DNA of 64,000 nucleotides from contig PDZV01000003.1 in NCBI GenBank assembly GCA_002753135.1, positions 62,001 to 126,000 on the forward strand. Reading direction: 5' to 3'. Both the position numbers and the translations under genes were made by a program. This document shows, piece after piece, positions 1 through 8,648 of this stretch. Source of the stretch: Magnetococcales bacterium WMHbinv6. GTDB lineage: Bacteria; Pseudomonadota; Magnetococcia; Magnetococcales; Magnetaquicoccaceae. Under the pieces are notes generated by a model. It worked only from the letters and a program-made list of their open reading frames with translations. It was not told the DNA's origin and made no database searches. Position 1 is the first letter of the stretch, and every line of letters starts with the position of its first letter.

Positions 1-2
1 TG

Positions 3-383
3 GCTCTGTTGTTGGATGGCTATCTGCTGGCCAAAGCCAGTGCAGCCGCCAGCAGCGAAGCCACCCTGGCCATGACCCGCATGGTCAACGAATTGCGCAC
101 TGCCGACATCAACACGATTCAAATCAGCCAGGGAACGGTGGCTTTTCAGAACGAAAACGGGGCCACCCGACTGCAACAGAGTGCGGGCAACGACCCAGGC
201 ATTCGCATGCAACAACAGGGCAGCGAAGAGGTGCTGGCCCATGTTGCCGGCAGCAACTCCCTGCGTTTTACCCGCCTGAGCAACAATCTGCTGGCCATCT
301 CCTTCACCGTCACCATTCCGCTGGCCGCAGGTACACCCATCCTGCAGCCGTGGACCACCGCCGTTTTTCTCTCCGGCCAATGA
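3..383 (+). CDS. Pseudopilin-like protein, PilW/GspJ type (5' partial)
   Basis: The reading frame is open from the left edge of the window, so the true start lies outside; the TTG at position 9 is not a convincing start. The visible 126 residues begin inside what looks like the end of a type IV prepilin N-terminal helix (ALLLDGYLLAKASAAASSEA) and continue with an ATLAMTRMVNELRTA stretch, a pattern typical of the helix-to-globular transition of PilW/GspJ-like minor pilins. It ends in a beta-rich part with TTAVFLSGQ at the C-terminus, resembling the TTxVFxRN-like tails of such proteins. Its stop codon overlaps the next gene (ATGA). The role as a minor pilin or pseudopilin is inferred from pattern and neighbour; the missing N-terminus would hold the peptidase cleavage site that decides it. 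Confidence 0.55.
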   Translation, partial: ALLLDGYLLAKASAAASSEATLAMTRMVNELRTADINTIQISQGTVAFQNENGATRLQQSAGNDPGIRMQQQGSEEVLAHVAGSNSLRFTRLSNNLLAISFTVTIPLAAGTPILQPWTTAVFLSGQ

Positions 384-835
384 AGCGGCCCGCGACCATA
401 TTCTGCCAAGGGAGTATCACCCTGTTGGCGGTTCTCATTCTGCTGGCCTTGGCCCTGTTGGGCAGCACGCTGGGCCGTCTGCATCTGCGCAGCCTGGATT
501 TGGCACAGGAGTGGATCAACAAACCGGGTTTTGTGGCGCGAACGCTGGATCAACTGCTGGAATTGGGAAAAAGAGGAGCTTACGATCGCTTCAATAATCT
601 CTGTGACTTACCGGTCGAAAACAGCTTCACGTGGCAGATACCGGGTTGGGGAAGCGTGACAGCCCGCATTGAGCCGCTGGATAGCGACAACACCTATCCG
701 ATCAAGGTGGAAGCCAATCAGTCTGGCAAAAGCCGCACCCTCAATTGCCGCAACGCTTGCCGCAAGCAAAACACATCCGACCCGACAACGACACCTCAAG
801 TGAGCGCAATCACCATCTCCTGCCCTCCGTTATGA
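380..835 (+). CDS. PilX-like minor pilin / pilus assembly protein
   Basis: A 151-residue protein whose ATG overlaps the stop of the upstream pseudopilin by four bases, indicating translational coupling. The N-terminus is short and basic, followed by a G-S-I-T-L-L-A hydrophobic helix of about 25 residues (around residues 10-35), the arrangement of the PilX_N family in which a cleaved class III signal is replaced by a QG/CQGS-like site. The remainder is soluble and would lie in the periplasm or at the pilus tip; it contains cysteines near the C-terminus (LNCRNACRK and ISCPP) that could form a disulfide. I infer a role in type IV pilus assembly. Chosen over an upstream in-frame start at 350 because of the coupled ATG and the position of the helix. 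Confidence 0.55.
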   Translation: MKRPATIFCQGSITLLAVLILLALALLGSTLGRLHLRSLDLAQEWINKPGFVARTLDQLLELGKRGAYDRFNNLCDLPVENSFTWQIPGWGSVTARIEPLDSDNTYPIKVEANQSGKSRTLNCRNACRKQNTSDPTTTPQVSAITISCPPL

Positions 836-3130
836 CAATTGCAGGGCCGCTTCCTCCTCCTGACCTGTCGCTTCATTTTCGGCAGGCTTGCTCTCGATGG
901 CCAATTGGCCATTGACTTCATCCACCACCACCGCCCCCCCTTGCCGCAATTGGCCGAACAACAACTCATCGGCCAACGGTTGACGAATTTTTTCTTTGAT
1001 CAACCGTTCCATAGGCCGTGCCCCGTTTTTGCGGTCGTACCCCTGCTGGGCCAGCCAGTTGCGGGCTTTCTCCTCCACCTGCAGGCTGACCCGTTTTTTC
1101 TCCAGATCCACCTCCAGGGCGATCAAAAATTTATCGACCACCCGCAGAATGGTCTGCGGATCCAGCGGGGCAAAGGGGACAATGGCATCCAGTCGATTGC
1201 GAAACTCCGGGGTGAAGAGCCGCCGGATCTCCTTCATCTCATCCCCCTGATGGTTTTGCATGACAAAACCGACCGAGGCTCTTTCCACCTCCTGCGCCCC
1301 GGCATTGGTGGTCATGATCAGGATCACATGGCGGAAATTGGCTTTGCGGCCATTGTTGTCGGTCAAAAAGCCATGATCCATCACCTGCAGCAACAGGTTG
1401 AACAGATCCGGATGGGCCTTTTCCACCTCATCGAGCAGAAGAACCGCATGCGGATGTTTGGTTACCGCTTCGGTCAACAGACCGGCCTGATCAAAGCCGA
1501 CATAACCCGGAGGGGCACCGATCAGACGGGAGACGGTGTGCGACTCCATGTATTCGCTCATATCGAAGCGCAGCAGTTCGACCCCCAGCGCCCTGGCCAA
1601 CAGACGGGCCAGCTCCGTTTTGCCCACCCGGTCCGGACCGGAGAGCAAAAAACAGCCGACCGGCTTTTCCGGGTGACCCAACCCGGCACGGGAGAGGCGA
1701 ATGGCCCGGCAAACCCGTTCCACGGCATCATCCTGGCCGAACAAGGAGAGGCGCAGATTGCTCTCCAGATGTTGCAAAATGGTGCGATCATCATGCGACA
1801 CCGAATGGGAAGGAATACGGGCCATCCGTGCCACGATGGTTTCAATTTCCGGCACATCCACCAGCGGTTTGCGCTCCTCAACCGGCAGCAACTGCATGGC
1901 CGCCCCCGCCTCATCCATGACATCGATGGCCGAATCGGGATGTTTGCGGTCGGTGATATGACGGGCGGACAACTCCGCCGCAATCTGAATGGCATCCTGG
2001 GTATACTGGATGCCGTGATGCTCTTCGTAGCGAATTTTCAACCCTTTTAAAATTTCTATCGTTTCGGTCAAGGAGGGCTCGGGTACATCAATTTTTTGGA
2101 AGCGGCGCGAGAGGGCTTTATCCTTTTCAAAGGTGCCGCGAAACTCTTCATAGGTCGTCGAACCGATACAACGCAACTGGCCACTGGCCAACAGCGGCTT
2201 GAGCAGGTTGGACGCATCCATGGTGCCACCGCTGGTGGCCCCGGCACCGATCACGGTGTGGATCTCATCAATAAAGAGAATGGCCCCCGGACGCTCCTTC
2301 AAGGCTTTGAGGACACTTTTGAGACGGGCCTCAAAATCGCCGCGAAATTTGGTTCCGGCCAACAGGGCACCCATATCCAGGGAGTAGACCACGCTCTCCT
2401 TCAGCAACGCCGGCACGCTACCGGCGACAATTTTCAAGGCAACCCCCTCTGCCAAATGGGTTTTGCCCACGCCTGCCTCACCGACAAAGAGGGGATTGTT
2501 TTTGCGCCTGCGGCAAAGAACCTGAAAGGTGCGCTGAATCTCTTCTTCCCGCCCAATCAGCGGATCAATGGCCCCACGGCGGACCTCCGCATTCAAGTCC
2601 AGGGTATAGAGAACCAAAGGATCCTTGCTCGACTCGGTTGTTCGCGCCGAATCGCTGCCGCTGGGTGTCTCTTCGCTGCGTGTTGGCTCCGCTTCGTTGG
2701 CCGATCCGTGGGCAATGACGGTCTGAATATCCAAGCGGGTGATATTTTGCCGCCCGAGAAAATAGACGGCATGTGACTCTTTTTCGCCAAAAACAGCCGC
2801 CAGCACATGGGCACCCGTGACCATCTGTTTGCCCGCCGACTGCACCTGATAGGCAGCCCGCTGGATCACGCGCTGAAAACCGATGGTCGGCGTCACCTCT
2901 GTCGGACTGACGCCCCGTTCCAGGGCGGGCACATGCAGACTCAAATGGCCCTCCAACTCGTTGGCCAGTGCCCCCATGTCACAGTCACATTGCAACAAAA
3001 CTGCTGTTGCTTCCGGATTTTCCAGCAACGCCAGCAACAAATGCTCCACCGTGGCGTATTGATGACGACGCAACTGGGCGCTGCGTATCGCTTTATTCAG
3101 GGTCAGTTCCAGGTGTCGGCTGATCATCAC
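830..3130 (-). CDS. clpA: ATP-dependent Clp protease ATP-binding subunit ClpA
   Basis: A 766-residue AAA+ unfoldase that feeds substrates into ClpP in the cytoplasm. The order is a Clp-N domain with repeats (about residues 1-145), AAA module D1 with Walker A GEAGVGKTH near residue 215 and Walker B ILFIDEIHT, and AAA module D2 with Walker A GPDRVGKTE near residue 497 and LLLDEVEKAH. The long middle domain of ClpB is absent, which together with the adjacent clpS marks it as ClpA. The ClpP-docking loop appears as VGF (in SVGFVMQNHQG) instead of the more usual IGL/IGF. Length matches the E. coli protein (758). It lies ten bases downstream of clpS, so the two form an operon. Its stop overlaps the convergent pilin gene by a few bases. 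Confidence 0.97.
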   Translation of the reverse strand: MMISRHLELTLNKAIRSAQLRRHQYATVEHLLLALLENPEATAVLLQCDCDMGALANELEGHLSLHVPALERGVSPTEVTPTIGFQRVIQRAAYQVQSAGKQMVTGAHVLAAVFGEKESHAVYFLGRQNITRLDIQTVIAHGSANEAEPTRSEETPSGSDSARTTESSKDPLVLYTLDLNAEVRRGAIDPLIGREEEIQRTFQVLCRRRKNNPLFVGEAGVGKTHLAEGVALKIVAGSVPALLKESVVYSLDMGALLAGTKFRGDFEARLKSVLKALKERPGAILFIDEIHTVIGAGATSGGTMDASNLLKPLLASGQLRCIGSTTYEEFRGTFEKDKALSRRFQKIDVPEPSLTETIEILKGLKIRYEEHHGIQYTQDAIQIAAELSARHITDRKHPDSAIDVMDEAGAAMQLLPVEERKPLVDVPEIETIVARMARIPSHSVSHDDRTILQHLESNLRLSLFGQDDAVERVCRAIRLSRAGLGHPEKPVGCFLLSGPDRVGKTELARLLARALGVELLRFDMSEYMESHTVSRLIGAPPGYVGFDQAGLLTEAVTKHPHAVLLLDEVEKAHPDLFNLLLQVMDHGFLTDNNGRKANFRHVILIMTTNAGAQEVERASVGFVMQNHQGDEMKEIRRLFTPEFRNRLDAIVPFAPLDPQTILRVVDKFLIALEVDLEKKRVSLQVEEKARNWLAQQGYDRKNGARPMERLIKEKIRQPLADELLFGQLRQGGAVVVDEVNGQLAIESKPAENEATGQEEEAALQLS

Positions 3131-3139
3131 AAAACCCTC

Positions 3140-3460
3140 TTAATTTTTTTCCATCCGACAACAGAGCGGATGGGAATGGTCACGAGCATAACGATTGACC
3201 TGCACCACTTTGGTCTCGGCAATATCGCGCGGATAGATGCCACAGAGGCCGCTGCCATGGTGATGGACACTCAACATGATCCGGACAGAATCCTCCATCG
3301 ACTTCTGGAAAAATTTCATCAACAGCTCAACGACAAAATCCATGGGGGTAAAATCGTCGTTGAGCAGCAGAACCTTGTACAGCGGCGGCTCCCGCTTGTC
3401 CAACTCGGTATCATGCAGCAGTTCGCTTTCGTGCAACGGATCGTGTTCGTTTGTGGACAT
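3140..3460 (-). CDS. clpS: ATP-dependent Clp protease adaptor ClpS
   Basis: A 106-residue adaptor that binds N-degron substrates and delivers them to ClpA. The family core is present: [20 protein letters not shown] (ligand-pocket Asn-Asp), followed by the [21 protein letters not shown] segment with the pocket-lining and ClpA-binding residues. The unstructured acidic N-terminus (about residues 1-25) is expected, as it is needed to switch ClpA. It is the first gene of a two-gene clpS-clpA operon on the minus strand with a ten-base gap. About 110 bases separate it from the downstream end of the next minus-strand gene; no clear promoter could be picked there by eye. Confidence 0.96.
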   Translation of the reverse strand: MSTNEHDPLHESELLHDTELDKREPPLYKVLLLNDDFTPMDFVVELLMKFFQKSMEDSVRIMLSVHHHGSGLCGIYPRDIAETKVVQVNRYARDHSHPLCCRMEKN

Positions 3461-3571
3461 ATTTGGCTAGTCTGATTCCCGATAGGTGGCAAAAGGCAGA
3501 TGCCCGAGGCAAGAGACCGGATCATCGATTTCCAATTTAGCATGATTTCTGCTGCCAGGAAAAGCGCTTTA

Positions 3572-4309
3572 TCACTCTGGAAGCCTCTCTGATCCAGATT
3601 GCAGCGCCCGCCACGAATGGCAGGAGAGAGGCACCCTCTGCTGGCCGACGATCGCCAAGGCAGCCCGATACCCTTCCGGGGCCTGCAGGTCGAGCAACTG
3701 GATTGTCGAGGTCTGCGGCTCCGGCGCAAGCAGCACGGCAGGCGGTTGTTGTGGCGCGACCGTGACCACAAAGCGATGGCAATGGTGGGCAATCGTTGCC
3801 CCCCGGCATTTGATATAGGCCTCTTTGCGCACCCAGCAGGCCAAAAAGGCATCGTTGAGTTGCTCGCTGGGCAACCGACGGAGCGCGGCACACTCATCCG
3901 GATGAAAAAAGCGACAGGCCAAAGCCAATGATTGCTCCGCAGACCTTTGGCGTGACCGTTCCAGATCCACACCCAGCGCCCGGTGGCGGGCCACCGCCAG
4001 GTAAAACCAGCGACCGGAATGGCTCAGATTGAACTGCAGCGCCGCATGCGGCTCAGCCAGCAAAGGTTTGCCGTTTTCTGTGCGCTGCAGCAACAATTGG
4101 CTCGGCTCGACGGCGCAATAGCCTGCCAAAATCCGCCGCATCGTGGCACGCTGCCCCAGATAGAGCTGCCTCTGTTCGACAAAGGGGATGGATGAGGCCC
4201 GTTGCCACTCTTCCGCCGACAGCCATTGGCGCAACTCTGTTTCGTCGGCCTCTGCCAACGGCAATTGCGCCTGCCAGAGATGAACCTCGTCGTCATCCAG
4301 ATGAACCAT
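3572..4309 (-). CDS. 4'-phosphopantetheinyl transferase, Sfp/AcpT type
   Basis: A 245-residue enzyme that would move the phosphopantetheine arm from CoA onto a serine of carrier proteins. Family motifs are visible: the basic QRATMRRILAGY region, GKPLL near the middle, the FNLSHSGRWFYLAVA motif with the conserved His-Ser, GVDLERSRQR carrying the magnesium-binding Asp/Glu, and FFHPDEC followed by WVRKEAYIKCRG, the W-x-x-KEA motif with the catalytic Glu/Lys. The start MVHLDDDE at 4309 gives the family length; a longer upstream frame is only the overlap with the neighbouring gene. It overlaps the end of the large glycan gene by 17 bases, so the two are probably cotranscribed. The carrier-protein substrate is not visible in the window. 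Confidence 0.9.
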   Translation of the reverse strand: MVHLDDDEVHLWQAQLPLAEADETELRQWLSAEEWQRASSIPFVEQRQLYLGQRATMRRILAGYCAVEPSQLLLQRTENGKPLLAEPHAALQFNLSHSGRWFYLAVARHRALGVDLERSRQRSAEQSLALACRFFHPDECAALRRLPSEQLNDAFLACWVRKEAYIKCRGATIAHHCHRFVVTVAPQQPPAVLLAPEPQTSTIQLLDLQAPEGYRAALAIVGQQRVPLSCHSWRALQSGSERLPE

Positions 4310-6713
4310 TTTCCTCTCCCTTGCCCATACCAAACAGCTGTGTCGGTGCCAGCCAGCGCACGCCGGGAAACGAGCGACTGCACAGAAAAAGCTGTTCCAT
4401 GAAACGCCAGCCGTGCTGGTCCATGACCCGATGGTGGGTGAGAATGCCCAGCGGTTCATCCTGATGCAATTCGCCCAGACGCCGCTGGCGTAATTTGCTG
4501 ACCAGTCGTTCCACCAACCAGTCACTGCGCAACAGACGGGGTGGCGTGCGCGACCAATCGATCACATCCACATGGGCATTATAACGAATCACCCCCGCAA
4601 TCGCATGGCCATCGTGCGGCAACGGTCCATACTGGGAGAGGCCCTGCAAACCGCTCCGCTGCAGGCAAGAGAGATGCTCTTCGGCAAAATTGTTCCAGGG
4701 TGGGACAAATATTGGCAGAAAACGGGCACCAAACAGCTGCCGCATGCGGGCAAAACCGTGCGTCACATCGTCACACACCTGTTGCGCACTCCGTGCCGAG
4801 CCAAATTCACTCTGACTTTTGCCAGCCGGTTGGTAATTGTGATGCAAAAAACCGTGCTGACAAAAATAGAGGTGGGAGGCCTCCCGGCTCTCCTCTGCCA
4901 ATCGCTCGGCAAGCAACCCCGGAATCACCGCCAGCAAAACCGGAATGCGATACTGTTCCGCCAACTGCTGCAAGCGGCGAAAATTGGCCGACATGGCCAT
5001 CAAATCATCATCCCGCCACCACAGAGAACAGTTCAATCCTGCCTGCTGCCAGAGCTGCCACTCCTCCCGCAAGGGGGCAAACCATTGCTGCTGATCGGGC
5101 AAGGGCAACACCTGCAGCAAAGGCGGCAGTGCCACGTCCGCCAAGCGCCACACCCCCAGATAGCGCCCCTCCTCGTCTGGACCGTCGGCAAGAAGCTGCA
5201 ACGGTGGCGGCAAGGAAAAAGGGGGTGCCGTCAAATCCAAGCGACGCCATTGACCGGTTGTGCCTGGCCGGTTGCTGGCACCCGGATGGGTGGTGGCCAG
5301 CAAATAACGGGATTCACTCCGTTTGCACTGCTGCAACGCCTGCGCCGCTTGCGCCAGGGGCAACCAGTTGAGAACGTTACGGCAGAGAATGGCATCCATG
5401 CGCGGCAACGGATCATGACATATATCAGCCACCTTGAAGAGGTGGTGCGGACGATGGGCAAACAAAGTCTGATTGTTGGCAATCAATTCTGCCACCACAT
5501 CGACGCCCAGATAGAGATCCCAACAATCCCCCATCCATGCCAGCCAATTGCCATCGCCACACCCGGCATCCAACAGCGTGCGCAGGGTCAAGCGTCGACT
5601 GATTTGTTGCAATTCCCGGCGCACGGTTTTGCTCTTGCGCCATAAAGAGTCGTAACCAGAACGGGTTTCCCTGTCTCCCCAATGGGCAAAATGGTAGATT
5701 TCACTGAAAATTTTGCGGCACTCTTCCCGGCTTTCACTCAATTTTGCCGGCAGCGGAAACTGCCCGTCCAAGGCCCGCACGCCCACTTTTCTTCTTTGCA
5801 AATCGATATCGGCATAGCGCTCGTATTCTGCCAGGCTGCGCTCCACACCCAGCGCATAACTGTCCATCTCCACGATCACCTGCGGATCGCTGGATCGTTG
5901 CATCTCCAACAGATGGAGCCTGCGCTCCTGCGACAGTTTTTGCAGACGCAACCACTCTTCCGGATGGTCATCCCAGTGGCGCGCCCGCTCCTGCAAACCA
6001 TAATTGTGATAGAGCAAAATGGCATTGGGTACAAACATATCGTAGGCATGGGTCCACAGTCGCGCCGCCAGGGTCAACTCTTCGCCGTAAAAATAGAGAT
6101 GGGGATCATAAGGCACCTCACGCACCATGCTCCCTGCGGCAAAGATGAACGCTGCCGACAAAAAAGCACCGGGTCGGGGTGCAACAAGCGGCAACCCAGG
6201 ATCCATGGTACCGGAACGTTGCACCAGATTGCCGTCACTTTTAAACCGTTCGGCACGAATAAAGGTCAAGCCGGTCGCGATCCGTTCATCGGGTGGATGG
6301 TAGGGCGGCGGCAAGGTGGATAAAACCGGCTTGTGCGAGGGACACTGCTGCCAGATGCGGATCAACTGTTCATCCCAGGCGGGCACAAAACGGGTATGGC
6401 TGTCGATCTGCAGATAAAACGCTTCACCCTGAAAAAAACGGTTCTGTATCCAGTGTCGCGCCCAGCACGGCCCCCGACTGAGCGAGGCCACGACCACCTC
6501 AGCGCGAACTTGCCCGGCACGACAGGGTATCTCCGTATAGACTGCCCCATCCTGCTCCGGGTCAATCTGCCACAAGAGGCCGACGCTAATCCGCTCAGGA
6601 AACGCCGCTTTGGCAAACAGATCCATCAAGGTGGCGCTGCACTCCCGATCACGGTAACTGGCAATCGAAACAAAAACAGTCGCAGATTGCGCCAGAGTCA
6701 TCCCATCCCTCAT
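4293..6713 (-). CDS. Three-domain protein: GlcNAc-type glycosyltransferase, methyltransferase, polysaccharide-deacetylase-like
   Basis: An 806-residue protein. Residues about 1-285 look like the GlcNAc-transferase family first known from Skp1 glycosylation: FVSIASYRDREC at the N-terminus, FYLQIDSHTRFVPAWDEQL with the metal-binding D-S-H, GAFLSAAFIFA and PHLYFYGEELTLAARLWTHAYD. Residues about 340-500 form a class I SAM methyltransferase (LLDAGCGDGNWLAW near 380, then DAILCRNVLNWL). Residues about 550-800 resemble a polysaccharide deacetylase (NCSLWWRDDDLM near 565 with adjacent aspartates, FCQHGFLHHNY near 618, FVPPWNNF). No signal peptide is evident, so it probably acts in the cytoplasm on a nucleotide-linked or lipid-linked glycan or a protein. 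The domain assignments are from motif reading; the combined reaction is unknown. It ends overlapping the phosphopantetheinyl transferase gene. Confidence 0.8.
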   Translation of the reverse strand: MRDGMTLAQSATVFVSIASYRDRECSATLMDLFAKAAFPERISVGLLWQIDPEQDGAVYTEIPCRAGQVRAEVVVASLSRGPCWARHWIQNRFFQGEAFYLQIDSHTRFVPAWDEQLIRIWQQCPSHKPVLSTLPPPYHPPDERIATGLTFIRAERFKSDGNLVQRSGTMDPGLPLVAPRPGAFLSAAFIFAAGSMVREVPYDPHLYFYGEELTLAARLWTHAYDMFVPNAILLYHNYGLQERARHWDDHPEEWLRLQKLSQERRLHLLEMQRSSDPQVIVEMDSYALGVERSLAEYERYADIDLQRRKVGVRALDGQFPLPAKLSESREECRKIFSEIYHFAHWGDRETRSGYDSLWRKSKTVRRELQQISRRLTLRTLLDAGCGDGNWLAWMGDCWDLYLGVDVVAELIANNQTLFAHRPHHLFKVADICHDPLPRMDAILCRNVLNWLPLAQAAQALQQCKRSESRYLLATTHPGASNRPGTTGQWRRLDLTAPPFSLPPPLQLLADGPDEEGRYLGVWRLADVALPPLLQVLPLPDQQQWFAPLREEWQLWQQAGLNCSLWWRDDDLMAMSANFRRLQQLAEQYRIPVLLAVIPGLLAERLAEESREASHLYFCQHGFLHHNYQPAGKSQSEFGSARSAQQVCDDVTHGFARMRQLFGARFLPIFVPPWNNFAEEHLSCLQRSGLQGLSQYGPLPHDGHAIAGVIRYNAHVDVIDWSRTPPRLLRSDWLVERLVSKLRQRRLGELHQDEPLGILTHHRVMDQHGWRFMEQLFLCSRSFPGVRWLAPTQLFGMGKGEENGSSG

Positions 6714-6825
6714 TTTGGTCGAAATTTAATATTTATATTGTATTATTAACAATTTATTGCTAAAATGGGCCGTTTTGCGATGTTAATTATCGCTTGCTCT
6801 TTTGGCAAAAAAGGTTTGACCTTCC

Positions 6826-7470
6826 ATGGAACAGACAGTGACCGACTCTTGCAACCTGGCATGGCAACTGTCGCAAGTCAGCCGAGCGACTCGGGAGCAA
6901 CGGCATGGCCATCCAGGGATGATTCTCTGGCTGACCGGTTTATCCGGTTCTGGCAAATCCACCTTGGCCTATGCGCTGGAAGCCACGCTGCATGCCCTGG
7001 GCGGCCATACCTTTGTGCTGGACGGCGACAATATCCGCCACGGCCTGTGCCGCGATTTAGGCTTTTCTGCCGCCGACCGCCAGGAAAACATTCGCCGTAT
7101 CGGCGAAGTGGCCCATCTGTTCGCCGAAGCTGGCCTGATCACCATCGCCGCCTTTATCTCACCTTTTCAGGCGGATCGCCAGTTGGCCCGCAGCCGGGCC
7201 GGCCAACACCATTTTGTCGAAATCTATTGCCGCTGCCCATTGGCCGTCTGTGAACAGCGGGATGTCAAAGGGTTGTACCAAAAAGCCCGCGCCGGTCTGA
7301 TCCGCGATTTTACCGGCATCTCTTCCCCTTACGAAGAGCCCACTCAAGCCGATATCATTGTCGATACCGCCACCCTTTCCATCGCCGCATCGGTCAATTA
7401 TATCATGCAGCAGATTCACCCTTTGCTGACGCTGTACCCCAATTCAGCAAAAAAAATCACAATCGCTTGA
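6826..7470 (+). CDS. cysC: Adenylylsulfate (APS) kinase
   Basis: A 214-residue kinase that phosphorylates adenosine 5'-phosphosulfate to PAPS. The P-loop is [12 protein letters not shown] (about residues 30-41), followed by [18 protein letters not shown], the APS-binding [19 protein letters not shown] motif, and [13 protein letters not shown] with the [12 protein letters not shown] lid. Length fits free-standing CysC. There is no CysN or CysD next to it, so sulfate activation genes must lie elsewhere; free-standing CysC can also serve sulfated-glycan synthesis, which would suit the neighbouring glycan gene, but that is inference. The gene is divergent from the glycan gene across an AT-rich 110-base spacer. 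Its last codons contain the -35 element of the following tRNA gene. Confidence 0.95.
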   Translation: MEQTVTDSCNLAWQLSQVSRATREQRHGHPGMILWLTGLSGSGKSTLAYALEATLHALGGHTFVLDGDNIRHGLCRDLGFSAADRQENIRRIGEVAHLFAEAGLITIAAFISPFQADRQLARSRAGQHHFVEIYCRCPLAVCEQRDVKGLYQKARAGLIRDFTGISSPYEEPTQADIIVDTATLSIAASVNYIMQQIHPLLTLYPNSAKKITIA

Positions 7471-7496
7471 CAACCCCCGCGCGGCTTAGGTATTCT
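7467..7496 (+). promoter_or_regulatory. Sigma-70-type promoter for tRNA-Leu(CAG)
   Basis: TTGACA at 7467-7472 and TATTCT at 7491-7496, separated by 18 bases, with a GC-rich stretch between the -10 and the tRNA start 14 bases further on. GC-rich discriminators are typical of growth-rate/stringently controlled stable RNA promoters. The -35 overlaps the cysC stop codon. Confidence 0.7.
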
Positions 7497-7510
7497 TCGC
7501 CGGTCTTTGG

Positions 7511-7597
7511 GCCCAGGTGGCGGAACTGGTAGACGCGCTAGATTCAGGTTCTAGTGTCCGTGAGGACATGGGAGTTCGACTCTCCCCTTGGGCACCA
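7511..7597 (+). tRNA. tRNA-Leu (anticodon CAG)
   Basis: An 87-nt type II tRNA with encoded CCA. The acceptor stem pairs GCCCAGG with CTTGGGC, followed by A and CCA. The anticodon stem CTAGA/TCTAG encloses the loop TTCAGGT, giving anticodon CAG at 7545-7547. A long variable arm follows and the T-loop GTTCGAC is present. Type II structure and anticodon both indicate leucine. Confidence 0.97.
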
Positions 7598-7603
7598 AAC
7601 GAG

Positions 7604-7642
7604 AAAGGATTTGGCTCTTCAGGCCAAGTCCTTTTTGTTTTT
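7604..7642 (+). terminator. Rho-independent terminator after tRNA-Leu(CAG)
   Basis: A 12-bp stem, AAAGGATTTGGC (7604-7615) against GCCAAGTCCTTT (7623-7634) with one G-T wobble, followed directly by a T-rich tail. It sits a few bases after the tRNA CCA end and also just beyond the end of the convergent mutM gene. Confidence 0.85.
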
Positions 7643-7650
7643 GCAGCCGA

Positions 7651-8496
7651 TCAACCCCCTGCCCCCTGGTGCAGCGGTTGGCACTGCGGGCAAAAACAGC
7701 TCGATCTGCCAGCAATACGCAAGGCGCGGATCACCGTTCCACAGCGATAACACCCCTCACCCTGCCGGCCATATACCTGCAATCGGGTTTGAAAAAACCC
7801 CTCTCCCCCATGTACCTGGCGATAGTTGCGCACCGTGCTGCCCCCTTGTTCAATCGCTTCTGCCAACACGGCACGAATATGGTCGAGCAAAAGCTGACAG
7901 CTCTCTTCGGCCAAGGTTGTCACCGGCGTCAACGGATGTATACCGGCACGAAAAAGCGCCTCGGCGGCATAGATGTTACCCACACCCACCACCACCCGAT
8001 TGTCCATCAACCAGCTTTTGACCGCCACCCGTTTGCCTTGCGCCCGCTGCCACAGGCTGCGCCCGTTCAACCCTTCCGCGAAGGGCTCCGGCCCCAAGGT
8101 GGCCAACAAAGGATGATGCAACGGCTCCTCTCCCCCCCAAACCCAGGCCCCAAAGCGGCGGGGATCGGCATAACAAAGCAACAAACCGGAGGCCAGATAC
8201 ACGACAATATGCTCATGTTTGACCGGCAGGCGTTGCTGGCTGCTATCCACCACATACAAGCGACCGGTCATGCCCAGATGAATCAATAAGGTGCCGCGCT
8301 CCAAACAGAGCAGCAGATATTTGCCGCGCCGGGCAATCTCCTGTATTTGCGCCCCCGGCAGCTTCTGCTGCAACAAGGAGAGATCCACCGGCCAACGCAA
8401 CGCAGCGTTGTCAACCTCTATCCGCACAATCCGCTCACCCCGCAGCAACGGGGCCAAACCACGACATACCGTTTCCACTTCTGGCAACTCTGGCAT
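7651..8496 (-). CDS. mutM: Formamidopyrimidine-DNA glycosylase MutM/Fpg
   Basis: A 281-residue DNA repair glycosylase/AP lyase that removes 8-oxoguanine. The start MPELPEVETV is the family signature; Pro-2 (after Met removal Pro-1) is the catalytic nucleophile and Glu-3 is next to it. The lesion-recognition region, the helix-two-turn-helix segment LMDNRVVVGVGNIYAAEALF and the C-terminal zinc finger (CYRCGTVIR... CFCPQCQ, four cysteines) are all present. Length is slightly above the usual 270. It is transcribed toward the tRNA-Leu terminator and divergently from the cyclic-nucleotide-binding-like gene. A second repair glycosylase for the same lesion pathway, MutY, is encoded at about 33-34 kb. 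Confidence 0.97.
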   Translation of the reverse strand: MPELPEVETVCRGLAPLLRGERIVRIEVDNAALRWPVDLSLLQQKLPGAQIQEIARRGKYLLLCLERGTLLIHLGMTGRLYVVDSSQQRLPVKHEHIVVYLASGLLLCYADPRRFGAWVWGGEEPLHHPLLATLGPEPFAEGLNGRSLWQRAQGKRVAVKSWLMDNRVVVGVGNIYAAEALFRAGIHPLTPVTTLAEESCQLLLDHIRAVLAEAIEQGGSTVRNYRQVHGGEGFFQTRLQVYGRQGEGCYRCGTVIRALRIAGRSSCFCPQCQPLHQGAGG

Positions 8497-8554
8497 GGCC
8501 TACCTCATGTTTTCCAATTTATTCAAGTGCAATAACCTCTGCATTTTCCAATCA

Positions 8555-8583
8555 TTGTCAATTTTTGCTCATTGTTCTATAGT
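8555..8583 (+). promoter_or_regulatory. Sigma-70-type promoter
   Basis: TTGTCA at 8555-8560 and TATAGT at 8578-8583 with a 17-base spacer, about 65 bases upstream of the cNMP-binding-like gene and inside the divergent spacer after mutM. Read by eye only. Confidence 0.55.
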
Positions 8584-8648
8584 GCTGCGCTGGTTGCTGG
8601 TCACTCTTGCTGCAAACTGCTGCACCGTACCAAGGAGTATATGTCAAA

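Noticed and set aside
839-2050. Long plus-strand frame opposite clpA
   Set aside because: It is the antisense shadow of the conserved clpA gene and shows no family resemblance of its own.
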